From: an uncultured Agathobacter sp.
GTDB lineage: Bacteria > Bacillota > Clostridia > Lachnospirales > Lachnospiraceae
Direction of reading: 5' to 3'
Length of the DNA: 64,000 nucleotides
NCBI GenBank assembly: GCA_945910395.1
Contig: CAMDYX010000006.1
Location: 1-64,000, forward strand
Below the pieces are notes generated by a model. The model was not told the DNA's origin. It worked only from the letters and a program-made list of their open reading frames with translations, and did no database searches. Numbering within the stretch: the stretch's first letter is position 1; every line of letters begins with the position of its first letter. Position numbers and translations under genes: made by a program. Below, one piece after another: positions 45,353 to 53,988 of this stretch.

Positions 45353-46552
45353 CTATTGAACAAATTGTCCATTCATGGATACCTGTTCGATATTTACACG
45401 AACATTGACATTCTTGTACTTGGAATCAAGATCAAATAATTTTGAAATTAATCGGTTTGCAACAAGAAGCGCCAATTCCTCAGTAGTGCTCGGAAGTAGG
45501 ATAATAAACTGTGTATCGCTGTACTTTGCGGCCACATCTCCTACTCGAAGAGAATCTTTAATGGTTTTCTCCATTCCGTTCATCGCCTGTTTCGTTCGAA
45601 ACTGTGCAAGCTCTGGGGTATCTTCCTTTTTTCCTGTAATCGTAAGAAGCAGTAAGTATTCGCTTTCCTTTGCTCTGGTACTCTTTCTTGCTTCCAGATG
45701 ATAAATCTCTTTGAAAATCGGATATCCGCAAAAGAACACCCCTTCCGGCTCTTCCTCAACAATATCCTCACGAACTTCATTCATGCTGTATGCACTCTGC
45801 CCCTTACTCATTGCAAGAAGCTCTTCGTATACCTTATTTAATATTGTTGTTTTCCGGATTCCTAATTCTTTTTCCATGATTTCTCTCGCTTTTTCGTATG
45901 ATTCCAACGCAAGAGATATCTTGCCACAGCGCATACGTGCTTCAATCTGATAGCAGAAAAGCTGTTCATCTCCATTCTCATATTTTAGTGCATTATTACA
46001 TAACTTATCCAGCTTTTCATATTGCTCTGTTTTTACATACAGTTCTGCCAAGCCCTTGGCACAGGATAAGAAAAGCGAATGATAATAGGTATTTAATGTA
46101 AGAATCCAATGCATGTCCAAAATCTGTGGAAGGAAATCGCCCTGATAGATTGCAATTGCCTGTTCATATTTGATAATTGCATCCTCATAGACATTTTCGA
46201 CTTTTGCTTCGTTGATCAGCTTTTCAAACTTCTCAATATCAAGGATCACCTTTACATCCGGATTCCAACGATAAGAACCACGATTTGTAACAATGAAATC
46301 TTCCTCTCCGAAAAAGCTTGTAAGAGTCTTACGCAAACGGTACATCAGATTTTTTAATGCCCCTGCCGGATTATCGATTTCTTCATCCTGCCAGATTGCA
46401 GTTGAAATATCATCTGTAGTAAGTGTCTTCTCCCTGTATAAAAGCATATACATTAAAAGCTTTGACAACATAGGAGAACGAAGCTGTTCGTCATCTGCAA
46501 CCGTCAATCCGTCGGTCATCTGAAATTTTCCAAGCGTATTTACTGTTAACAT
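45353..46552 (-). CDS. SARP/BTAD-type activator with degenerate GGDEF-like C-terminus
   Basis: 399 residues. Residues about 1-100 form an OmpR-type winged helix (LLMYMLLYREKTLTTDDIS, LMYRLRKTL), 100-245 the bacterial transcriptional activation (BTAD) helical repeats. The C-terminal third (SEYLLLLTITGKK ... RVGDVAAKYSDTQFIILLP) has the pattern of a GGDEF domain with SDTQF in place of GGDEF, so a cyclase activity is unlikely. It is encoded on the same strand directly upstream of the pilus region. The three GTGTGAC-type promoters there fit its family's operator layout. AAAGGAG precedes the start. Confidence 0.85.
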   Translation of the reverse strand: MLTVNTLGKFQMTDGLTVADDEQLRSPMLSKLLMYMLLYREKTLTTDDISTAIWQDEEIDNPAGALKNLMYRLRKTLTSFFGEEDFIVTNRGSYRWNPDVKVILDIEKFEKLINEAKVENVYEDAIIKYEQAIAIYQGDFLPQILDMHWILTLNTYYHSLFLSCAKGLAELYVKTEQYEKLDKLCNNALKYENGDEQLFCYQIEARMRCGKISLALESYEKAREIMEKELGIRKTTILNKVYEELLAMSKGQSAYSMNEVREDIVEEEPEGVFFCGYPIFKEIYHLEARKSTRAKESEYLLLLTITGKKEDTPELAQFRTKQAMNGMEKTIKDSLRVGDVAAKYSDTQFIILLPSTTEELALLVANRLISKLFDLDSKYKNVNVRVNIEQVSMNGQFVQ

Positions 46553-46595
46553 GTCTTTTCTCCTTTTTCAAAGAGTCTTCTACATAAACATTCAA

Positions 46596-46624
46596 AGTAT
46601 ATCATAGTTCTACTACATATTAAA
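46596..46624 (-). promoter_or_regulatory. Promoter of the SARP regulator
   Basis: -10 TATACT (46596-46601), 17 bp after a TTTAAT -35-like hexamer on the minus strand. Confidence 0.5.
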
Positions 46625-46651
46625 ATAGGAAAAATCGCACAAAAACAGCTA

Positions 46652-47347
46652 CTAATTCTGTCCATAATAAGCATTTGCACCATGCTTACGGTAAAAATGC
46701 TTATTCTTAATACTGTCCGGCGCAGGCTGCACATTCGGATTGATAGCTTCCGTATTTCTTGCCATCTTTGCAACCTCTTCAAGTACTACCGCATTGTGAA
46801 CTGCTTCTGCAGCGTCCTTTCCCCAGGTAAAGGGTCCATGGTTCTTGCAGAGAACTGCAGGTGTGTAGGTCGGATTTATTCCTCTTGTCTCAAAGGTCTC
46901 AATAATCACAACACCGGTATTTTTCTCATAAGCCTCATCAATCTCTTCCTGTGTAAGATTTCTTGCACAAGGAATCGGGCCAAGAAAATAATCTGCATGT
47001 GTGGTTCCATAAAGCGGAATATCCCGTCCTGCCTGTGCCCAGGCTACGGCCTCCGGCGAATGGGTATGTACGATTCCTCCAATCTCCGGATACTTCTTGT
47101 AAAGCTCCAGATGGGTTGCGGTATCGGAGGAAGGCTTATATCTTCCTTCGATTTTATTTCCTTCCAGATCCATTACTACCATGTCTTCCGGTTTTAACTC
47201 ATCATAATCTACACCGCTTGGTTTGATTACAAAATATCCCGTTTCACGGTCAATCCCGCTTACGTTTCCCCAGGTATATGTGATAAGCCCTCTTTTGGGA
47301 AGCTCCATATTGGCTTCATATACTTTTTGCTTTAATTCTTCTAACAT
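46652..47347 (-). CDS. araD: L-ribulose-5-phosphate 4-epimerase
   Basis: Converts L-ribulose-5-phosphate to D-xylulose-5-phosphate. 231 residues, class II aldolase fold: TWGNVSGID and [10 protein letters not shown] at the phosphate site, [12 protein letters not shown] (zinc histidines), and NHGPFTWG. It follows the transaldolase gene by 12 bp and completes the arabinose pathway. Confidence 0.95.
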   Translation of the reverse strand: MLEELKQKVYEANMELPKRGLITYTWGNVSGIDRETGYFVIKPSGVDYDELKPEDMVVMDLEGNKIEGRYKPSSDTATHLELYKKYPEIGGIVHTHSPEAVAWAQAGRDIPLYGTTHADYFLGPIPCARNLTQEEIDEAYEKNTGVVIIETFETRGINPTYTPAVLCKNHGPFTWGKDAAEAVHNAVVLEEVAKMARNTEAINPNVQPAPDSIKNKHFYRKHGANAYYGQN

Positions 47348-47359
47348 GTTTGTTTCCTC

Positions 47360-48016
47360 TTATTCTCCAAAAACAGCCTTATAATCAGCCTGGAATTTCT
47401 CAATTCCCTGATCTGTAAGCGGATGCTTGGTCATCTGCTCAATTACCTTGTATGGAATTGTTGCAATATCTGCACCTGCAAGGGCACAATCCGTTACATG
47501 AATCGGATTACGGATAGATGCTGCAATAATCTCTGTCTCATATCCATAGATATCAAAAATTTCTGCAATGTCACGAATCAGATCTATGCCCGGCTGGCTG
47601 ATATCGTCTAATCTGCCAAGGAATGGTGAAACATAGGTTGCTCCTGCATTTGCTGCTAAAATTGCCTGGTTTGCGGTAAAAATTAAAGTTACATTTGTTT
47701 TTATTCCTTCTGCGGAAAGAACCTTAACAGCCTTGAGTCCTTCGATGGTCATTGGAATCTTTACAACCATGTTTGGATGTAATGCTGCAATCTCACGTCC
47801 TTCCTTGATCATTCCCTCTGCATCAACGGTTGTAGCCTTTACTTCTCCACTGATTGGTCCGTCAACGATGGATGCGATTTCCTTTAAGATTTCCTCCTGT
47901 GGTCTTCCACCCTCTTTTGCAATAAGGGAAGGGTTTGTGGTTACACCACAGATAACACCCATATCGTTTGCCTTCTTGATTTCCTCAATTTTTCCGGTAT
48001 CAACAAAAATTTTCAT
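47360..48016 (-). CDS. Transaldolase / fructose-6-phosphate aldolase family
   Basis: 218 residues, the short TalC/Fsa type: [27 protein letters not shown], the Schiff-base Lys in VVKIPMT, and [15 protein letters not shown]. It works in the pentose phosphate rearrangements that follow arabinose entry. Whether it is a true transaldolase or an aldolase cannot be decided by eye. A 75-bp tandem array fills the gap upstream. Confidence 0.9.
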   Translation of the reverse strand: MKIFVDTGKIEEIKKANDMGVICGVTTNPSLIAKEGGRPQEEILKEIASIVDGPISGEVKATTVDAEGMIKEGREIAALHPNMVVKIPMTIEGLKAVKVLSAEGIKTNVTLIFTANQAILAANAGATYVSPFLGRLDDISQPGIDLIRDIAEIFDIYGYETEIIAASIRNPIHVTDCALAGADIATIPYKVIEQMTKHPLTDQGIEKFQADYKAVFGE

Positions 48017-48086
48017 GATAGTAATCTCCTTTATTTTTAATTTTTTTCAATACTAGTTCTTATCTATTCGTTGAGATTTTCACTCT

Positions 48087-48437
48087 TTACGTATAACCTT
48101 GCTCTTTTCACACATTTTATATGTAGTTTGTGGCTTGAATAGAGCATCTGAAAAAGGAAGATTACATATAAATCTATTAGTTTCTTCTCAATTTATACGT
48201 AATGTTAAGCAAATATGCCTTCTGCAAAAGAGAGATATTACATATAAATGTATCTTTTTCACTCTACTTATATGTAATTGCAATTCAAAATACAAACCAG
48301 AGAGGACAAATGTTACATATAAATACACTTTTTTCTCTCGCCTTATATGTAATTGCAAGCAAAATCTATCTTTCCGAGGTCAATTACTACATATAAATCC
48401 TCATAATTCCGACGCTTATATGTATATCCTCCTATTT
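48087..48437. repeat. Five-unit, about 75-bp palindromic tandem array
   Basis: Units start near 48087, 48162, 48238, 48313 and 48387 (periods 75, 76, 75, 74). Each has TTACATATAAAT (or TTACGTATAA) and, about 18-20 bp on, TTATATGTAAT, able to pair. Loops are pyrimidine rich and spacers purine rich. No open frame crosses it; it fills the 475-bp araA-transaldolase gap. Confidence 0.85.
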
Positions 48438-48491
48438 CCCAGAATTTCATTCTATCAAATATTTTCCACTTACAAATAAATGAAATAAGCT

Positions 48492-49988
48492 TTATTTGTA
48501 AAATACATTTCCAAGCATCAAATCCTTCTTGAAGTTGCGGATGGTGGTATCCTTATCGATAAATACCGCTTCAATACCCATAGCCGCTGCCCAGTCACCC
48601 ATCTGCTCTGCAGTAAGATCATAAGAAAATGCGGTGTGGTGAGCTCCACCTGCAAGTAACCATGCTTCTGTTCCTGTATAGAAATCCGGCTGTGGTGTCC
48701 AGAAGTTGATTGCTGTAGGAAGCTTTGGAAGTGGCTTCTCAACCTTCTTGCAGTCCACATCCTGAATGATCAAACGGAAGCGATTTCCAAGGTCAATCAG
48801 GGATGTTGCGATACCCTTTCCTTCCTTTGACTGGAATACCAGACGGGCAGGATCTTCCCTGTTACCCATGGAAAGAGGCTGACACTTAATCTGAATCGGT
48901 CCTTCTGCAATGGTAGGACAAATCTCAAGCATATGAGCCTGAATGATTCCCTCCTTACCCTTTACAAGATTATAGGTATAATCCTCGAGCATGGAGGTTC
49001 CCTTTGCATCCTTCATTCCGGCAGTCATGATTTTCATGAGACGTACCATTGCTGCAACCTTCCAGTCTCCTTCTGCTCCAAATCCATATCCCTTTTCCAT
49101 CAGTCTTTGAATTGCAAGTCCCGGAAGCTGCTGTAATGCGCCAAGATCTCCAAAGTGAGTAACGATTGCCTGATAATTCTTTTCCTCAAGGAATCTCTCG
49201 AATCCCAGCTCAATCTGTGCCTGAACAGCAACATGCTTTTTAAACTCTTCCGGATCTCTTCCTTCTAGACAAATATCATACTTTGAATAGTACTCATCTA
49301 CCAGTGCGTTTGTATCGGAAGCAGATACAGCGGCAACCGCTTCTGCGATTTCGTTTACCGGGTAAGCATCAATCTCCCAGCCAAACTTAAGCTGAGCTTC
49401 TACCTTATCACCCTCCGTTACCGCAACATTTCGCATGTTGTCTGCCACTCTCATGACACGAATATGGCTGCTCTCTACGATACCAACTGCGGTGCGCATC
49501 CAGGAAGCAATTTTTTCCTGAACCGCTGCATCCTTCCAGAATCCTACAACAATCTTTCTCTCGATTCCCATTCTTGTTACGATATGGGCATACTCTCTGT
49601 CTCCGTGAGCTGCCTGATTCTCATTCATGAAATCCATATCCATGGTCTCATAAGGAATCTCTTCGTTGTACTGTGTATGTAAATGAAGAAGTGGCTTACG
49701 ATATTCCTGAAGTCCTAAAATCCAGCTTTTTGCCGGTGAGAAGGTATGCATCCAGGTAATGACACCTGCACATTCTTCATCATTGTTCGCCTCATTAAAG
49801 GTCTTTCGAATCAGTTCGTTTGTAATAAGAGTCGGCTTCCATACGACTTCATAGGGAAGAACTCCGGACTGATTGAGTGCTTCCACAATTTCCTTTGAGT
49901 GAGCTGCAACATGTGAAAGACACTCATCCCCATACAGATCCTGTGATCCGGTACAAAACCAGAACTTGTAATTTTTTACTGCTAACAT
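48492..49988 (-). CDS. araA: L-arabinose isomerase
   Basis: Converts L-arabinose to L-ribulose. 498 residues: FWFCTGSQDLYGDE at the N-terminus, WMHTFSPAKSWI, TQYNEEIPYETMDMDFMN, and GAEGDWKVAAMVR, all conserved in the family. GGAGG precedes the start. An inverted-repeat element separates it from araB upstream. Confidence 0.97.
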   Translation of the reverse strand: MLAVKNYKFWFCTGSQDLYGDECLSHVAAHSKEIVEALNQSGVLPYEVVWKPTLITNELIRKTFNEANNDEECAGVITWMHTFSPAKSWILGLQEYRKPLLHLHTQYNEEIPYETMDMDFMNENQAAHGDREYAHIVTRMGIERKIVVGFWKDAAVQEKIASWMRTAVGIVESSHIRVMRVADNMRNVAVTEGDKVEAQLKFGWEIDAYPVNEIAEAVAAVSASDTNALVDEYYSKYDICLEGRDPEEFKKHVAVQAQIELGFERFLEEKNYQAIVTHFGDLGALQQLPGLAIQRLMEKGYGFGAEGDWKVAAMVRLMKIMTAGMKDAKGTSMLEDYTYNLVKGKEGIIQAHMLEICPTIAEGPIQIKCQPLSMGNREDPARLVFQSKEGKGIATSLIDLGNRFRLIIQDVDCKKVEKPLPKLPTAINFWTPQPDFYTGTEAWLLAGGAHHTAFSYDLTAEQMGDWAAAMGIEAVFIDKDTTIRNFKKDLMLGNVFYK

Positions 49989-50024
49989 ATGCTTACCTCC
50001 AATAATTAAATTTAAAATTAATTT

Positions 50025-50192
50025 TAAGTTTATATTTCCAAACGAATTTGCATATTCGAATCAGAACCCACTCTCGTTCGTAAAAAGCGTAGCGGTACTA
50101 AATTCGCAATAAATTGCTCATTAAGTGCCGACGCTTTTTAAACGTTCTGATTCGAATAGCAAAATTCATTTCTGGAAATATAAATTAGAAAT
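50025..50192 (+). repeat. Dispersed inverted-repeat element, copy 8 (opposite orientation)
   Basis: Inverted like copy 5, between araB and araA. The outer arms TTTATATTTCCA and TGGAAATATAAA are unlike other copies but match each other. The TTCGAATC inner change is on both arms. Confidence 0.85.
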
Positions 50193-50197
50193 ACTTT

Positions 50198-51796
50198 TTA
50201 TAACGGTAACGCATTCACAGCTTCCTGCTCTGCTGCGATGCATGCCTTATAGCTTTCTATGTATGCGTCAAATCCGGCTACGTCTGCAGCATCCGGCTCC
50301 ATGACGGTTCCGCTCTCTCCTGCAAATACTTTTTTGTTCAAGAAATCTGCAAAGCTTTCGCCATCTGCTTTATTTACCATATAGGAGGCCAGGATTGCCA
50401 TTCCCCATGGTCCGCCTTCTCCGGCAGTCTCCATTACAGCAACCGGGGCATTCATTGCTGCCGCAAGAACGCTCTGTCCCACGCCCTTGGTCTTGAACAG
50501 GCCTCCATGTCCATAAATGGTATCCACTTTTACCTTCTCTTCTTTAAAAAGAATGTCGCATCCAATCTTAAGTGTTGCAAGGGATGCATATAAATGCGTT
50601 CTCATAAAGTTTGCCAGATTCATCCTTGCATCCGGCTTTCTTACGAACAATGGACGTCCCTCGTTCAGCCCGATTACAGGTTCACCAGAAAATGTATTGA
50701 AAGCGACCAGTCCTCCGCAGTCCTTATCTCCTGTCATTGCGTTGGTGTAAAGTTTTCCGTAAATGTCGTTCATGTCAAGATTCATTCCAAACATATCGGA
50801 AAATTCTTTAAATAGACCTACCCATGCATTCAGATCCGAGGTACAGTTGTTGCAATGTACCATTGCTACGGTATCTCCCACCGGAGTCGTTACAAGGTCA
50901 AGCTCCTCATGAACCTTTTTCAGCGCCTCTTCCAACACAACCATTGCAAAAACAGAGGTTCCTGCAGACACGTTTCCGGTACGGACAGCTACGGAATTGG
51001 TGGCAGTCATTCCGGTGCCCGCATCGCCTTCCGGCGGAGCAAGAGGAATACCTGCCTCTAAGTTTCCGCTGACATCGAGAAGCCTTGCTCCCTCTTCGGT
51101 CAGTGTTCCCGCAGACTCTCCTGCTACAAGCACCTTAGGAATAATTTGCTCTAAGGTCCAGGGAAGTGCTGCAACCTTTGGAAGTGCATCAAACTGTTTC
51201 ATCATCTTTGCGTCATAATTTCTTGTTTTTGAATCAATCGGGAACATTCCGGATGCTTCTCCGATTCCAAGCACCTTTTCTCCCGTCAGCTTCCAATGAA
51301 TATATCCGGCCAGAGTGGTAAAGAAATCGATTTTATCAATGTGCTCCTCCTGATTTAGGATTGCCTGATACAAATGGGCAATGCTCCATCTCTGTGGGAT
51401 ATTGAAATTGAAAACACCTGTAAGCTCTGCTGCCGCCGGACCGGTAATGGTGTTTCTCCAGGTTCTAAATGGCACAAGTAACTCTCCATTCTTATCAAAT
51501 GCAAGATATCCATGCATCATTCCTGAAATACCGATGGCGCCAAGCTTTTTAATCTCGATTCCGTACTTACTCTTAACATCCTCACGAAGCTTTGCATAAC
51601 AATCGGAAAGTCCGCCCCAGATGGCATCCAGACTGTAGGTCCAAACGCCGTTTTCCAGCTGGTTTTCCCAATCATGGGAACCGGATGCGATTGGAGCATG
51701 TGTCTCGTCAATAAGTACCGCCTTGATTCTGGTGGAACCGAACTCGATTCCAAGTACGGCTTTTCCGCTTTCGATTACTGCTTTTGCGTTGCTCAT
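50198..51796 (-). CDS. araB: FGGY-family kinase, probable L-ribulokinase
   Basis: 532 residues from ATG 51794-51796 ([20 protein letters not shown]), after a G-rich ribosome site; the frame upstream is spurious. [15 protein letters not shown] is the N-terminal phosphate loop, [13 protein letters not shown] is conserved, and [14 protein letters not shown] and [12 protein letters not shown] belong to the FGGY C-domain. Genome context (araA, transaldolase, araD) supports ribulokinase, although the FGGY family has other sugar substrates. Confidence 0.88.
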   Translation of the reverse strand: MSNAKAVIESGKAVLGIEFGSTRIKAVLIDETHAPIASGSHDWENQLENGVWTYSLDAIWGGLSDCYAKLREDVKSKYGIEIKKLGAIGISGMMHGYLAFDKNGELLVPFRTWRNTITGPAAAELTGVFNFNIPQRWSIAHLYQAILNQEEHIDKIDFFTTLAGYIHWKLTGEKVLGIGEASGMFPIDSKTRNYDAKMMKQFDALPKVAALPWTLEQIIPKVLVAGESAGTLTEEGARLLDVSGNLEAGIPLAPPEGDAGTGMTATNSVAVRTGNVSAGTSVFAMVVLEEALKKVHEELDLVTTPVGDTVAMVHCNNCTSDLNAWVGLFKEFSDMFGMNLDMNDIYGKLYTNAMTGDKDCGGLVAFNTFSGEPVIGLNEGRPLFVRKPDARMNLANFMRTHLYASLATLKIGCDILFKEEKVKVDTIYGHGGLFKTKGVGQSVLAAAMNAPVAVMETAGEGGPWGMAILASYMVNKADGESFADFLNKKVFAGESGTVMEPDAADVAGFDAYIESYKACIAAEQEAVNALPL

Positions 51797-51834
51797 ATAA
51801 TTACCCCCGTATAATTTTTCTTTATATAAAAAAG

Positions 51835-51870
51835 AATACAACTTGTACACATGTCGTGACAAGTTGTATT
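51835..51870 (-). terminator. Perfect 12-bp inverted repeat before araB (terminator, maybe operator)
   Basis: AATACAACTTGT (51835-51846) and ACAAGTTGTATT (51859-51870) with a 12-nt loop, then CTTTTTTAT on the minus strand. It terminates the upstream 110-residue gene or acts as an araB leader attenuator. The loop and one arm also contain ACTTGTCACGACATGT, resembling an AraR-type site. Confidence 0.6.
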
Positions 51871-51873
51871 TTT

Positions 51874-52179
51874 CTAAACAATCCCTACGCCGAATCCTTT
51901 TTGTTTTTTTAAGATTTCCGCGTTTTTTCCATTTTTCATATACCCCTGCAGCCATTTCATAACTTCCATCTGCACTTCATACTCCTGTGCACATTTTTCA
52001 AACTTGAAACACGGCCATTCCCCGGTTCCTCGTTTTCCCCCATCTTTACCGGATATTTTTACCTCTACGCTCCAATAATTTGTTCCGGCTTTTCGAATGT
52101 TAAAATCCATTCCAGCTGACGAATCAAACCTTTCGCTTGACAGTATTTCATCCAGCCACCTATTAAACTCCAAGTTCAT
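51874..52179 (-). CDS. Unknown small protein
   Basis: 101 residues from ATG 52177-52179 (AAGGAG upstream). [13 protein letters not shown], then [25 protein letters not shown] and a basic, amphipathic C-terminus. No signal peptide or membrane segment. I do not recognise it. It follows the HD-GYP gene closely and precedes the terminator before araB. Confidence 0.65.
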   Translation of the reverse strand: MNLEFNRWLDEILSSERFDSSAGMDFNIRKAGTNYWSVEVKISGKDGGKRGTGEWPCFKFEKCAQEYEVQMEVMKWLQGYMKNGKNAEILKKQKGFGVGIV

Positions 52180-52226
52180 ACGATCACTCCTTCCCAAGTA
52201 ACCAATCATCTACGCGGGCATCCCCA

Positions 52227-53675
52227 TTACTCGCGGTTCATATGAAATGCTTCACTTATACGTTCATAAATGTATACCGGTTTTACCGGCTTTAATATGT
52301 AATCAATGGCACCAAGCTCACGGCATTTTAAAATTGTTTCCCGGTCCTTTGCTGCAGACATAAACATCACCGGAACCTTTGTATATCCATTCTCCCGAAT
52401 CGTTCTTACCGCAGTAATTCCATTCGTGATTGGCATTTCAATATCCATAAGAATAAGATCCGGTATCCCCCTTTCTTTAATATAGTTAATTGCCTCTATT
52501 CCACTGTTTAATGCAATCACATCATATTCCTGCTGCAATGCTTCTTTAATGACCATAAGTGTCATCCTTGTGTCATCGACGACCATAACCTTCTTCTTTA
52601 ACTGTTTTACCGCCTGGCGGTTCTCATTTAAGGTCTCAATTTTTCCGGCATAGTCCTTCTGCGTAGTTCCGGATTCTGTGATGTACACACTCGCGTATTC
52701 CGCATCACAATACAGATTTACATTTCGTCCATCACTTTTTATCTTTATGATCGGTCGAAGCGAATCAGCGCTCTGATTGACGACAATTGCTTCCTCCCCA
52801 TTGGATAGCATAATGTCTATTCCGGCAGGATAGGCCGGAATTACAGAAATCAGAGCCTCCACTACTTTTTCATCAAACAAAATACCTTTTCCACCATTTA
52901 AGTACTCAAAAGCTGCTATTGGAGAATAGGGCTTTTTGTATGGTCTCTTGCTGGTGAGGGCATCATATACATCCACCACATGGATGATTTTTGCAAGGTA
53001 TGGTATTTCATTTCCTTCTTTTCCAAGGGGATATCCGGTTCCGTTTTCATTTTCATGATGAAAAAGTACTGCCTGTTTTACAACTGCGGAAATCCCATAA
53101 TTTTTTGACAAAATATCAAAAGAGCCTTTGGGATGTTGCTTGATGCAAGCATATTCTTCGTCGGAAAGCTTTCCCTCTTTGTTTAAAATAGCCTGGGGAA
53201 TTTTCATTTTCCCAAGATCGTGGGCAATTCCTGCCTGACAGAGAAGCCTTAAATCATTTTCCGATAATCCAAGCTTCTTTCCCACTACTACGCAGTAAAC
53301 GGCTACATTTACCGAGTGATGATAGGTATAATCATCATAGGATCGCAGATCAATTAAATCCAGGCCAACCTCATCCCGCTTCGTTATGAAAGAGACGATT
53401 TCCGTGGCAGTCTTTTCCATAGCGTCTACGTTTTCTTCTGAGACAGCCATCATTCCTTCATAGAAAAGCTTCGGCTCAATAGGCTCCTGTATTTGTATTT
53501 CTTCCGAAAGGCTATCTGTAATGTAAACTCCCACATACCCCTTTTCCTGAAGATATTCAATATACCTGGCGGTTAATTGAATTCCTTTACGAAGGACAGA
53601 AGCATTTTTTGTACTTACAATATCCCTTCCGACAATCATTCCCGGCTCTAGCTTATCTGTTTCGACAAATCGCAT
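52227..53675 (-). CDS. HD-GYP phosphodiesterase with C-terminal receiver domain
   Basis: 482 residues. An N-terminal region of about 100 residues (LEPGMIVGRDIV) precedes the HD-GYP domain: HHSVNVAVYCVVVG, GIAHDLGKMKIP, HHENENGTGYPLGKEG, ALTSKRPYKKP. Then a linker and a receiver domain at the C-terminus (VMVVDDTRM, phospho-acceptor D in LILMDIEMP, K in ILKPVKP). HD-GYP proteins hydrolyse cyclic di-GMP. The usual order is receiver first, so the reverse arrangement is notable. A pair of short ORFs precedes it. Confidence 0.9.
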   Translation of the reverse strand: MRFVETDKLEPGMIVGRDIVSTKNASVLRKGIQLTARYIEYLQEKGYVGVYITDSLSEEIQIQEPIEPKLFYEGMMAVSEENVDAMEKTATEIVSFITKRDEVGLDLIDLRSYDDYTYHHSVNVAVYCVVVGKKLGLSENDLRLLCQAGIAHDLGKMKIPQAILNKEGKLSDEEYACIKQHPKGSFDILSKNYGISAVVKQAVLFHHENENGTGYPLGKEGNEIPYLAKIIHVVDVYDALTSKRPYKKPYSPIAAFEYLNGGKGILFDEKVVEALISVIPAYPAGIDIMLSNGEEAIVVNQSADSLRPIIKIKSDGRNVNLYCDAEYASVYITESGTTQKDYAGKIETLNENRQAVKQLKKKVMVVDDTRMTLMVIKEALQQEYDVIALNSGIEAINYIKERGIPDLILMDIEMPITNGITAVRTIRENGYTKVPVMFMSAAKDRETILKCRELGAIDYILKPVKPVYIYERISEAFHMNRE

Positions 53676-53678
53676 TTT

Positions 53679-53792
53679 TTACAAATTTCCTTTTTTGATT
53701 TTTGTTATTTCCCCTAACAAATGTTGATATTGATTCATCCACGCGTTGTGATAATCCCTCACAAAAGCTATGTTATTTTCCCTGCAGGCCAT
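53679..53792 (-). CDS. Small ORF before the HD-GYP gene
   Basis: 37 codons (MACRENNIAFVRDYHNAW...ending ITKIKKGNL), with AAAGGAC before the ATG. It stops 3 bp before the HD-GYP ATG. It overlaps a second 37-codon frame by 20 bp in another frame. The two might be one protein with a frameshift near 53800. Confidence 0.35.
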   Translation of the reverse strand: MACRENNIAFVRDYHNAWMNQYQHLLGEITKIKKGNL

Positions 53793-53886
53793 CTCTAAGT
53801 CCTTTAAAAAGAATGATTGCAGCACATAAAATGTCTATGGATGCATGTTCGACAAACTGCAGAATAGAGATGTCTCGTTCTCCCAC
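53773..53886 (-). CDS. Second small ORF, possible first half of the same product
   Basis: GTG start with AGGA six bases upstream; ISILQFVEHASIDILC then AAIILFKGLRDGLQGK. The residues look protein-like (hydrophobic helix). An extended -10 promoter (TGGTATAAT, 53918-53923) lies just upstream. A +1 shift near the CTTTTTAAAGG run would join it to the next ORF. Confidence 0.3.
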   Translation of the reverse strand: MGERDISILQFVEHASIDILCAAIILFKGLRDGLQGK

Positions 53887-53917
53887 AGAAATTCCTGTTA
53901 TAAAAAAAGTCCAATTT

Positions 53918-53926
53918 ATTATACCA
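53918..53926 (-). promoter_or_regulatory. Extended -10 promoter for the small ORFs and HD-GYP gene
   Basis: TGGTATAAT on the minus strand, with only a weak -35. Confidence 0.5.
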
Positions 53927-53988
53927 TATTATTGTACAACAAATCAGACTTCTTTGCCTTATAAAATTAAAAATTTTTTGTATGATAT

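Noticed and set aside
48087-48437. CRISPR array
   Set aside because: Units are themselves palindromic and diverge throughout, there is no constant 24-37-bp repeat with unique spacers, and no cas gene is present.
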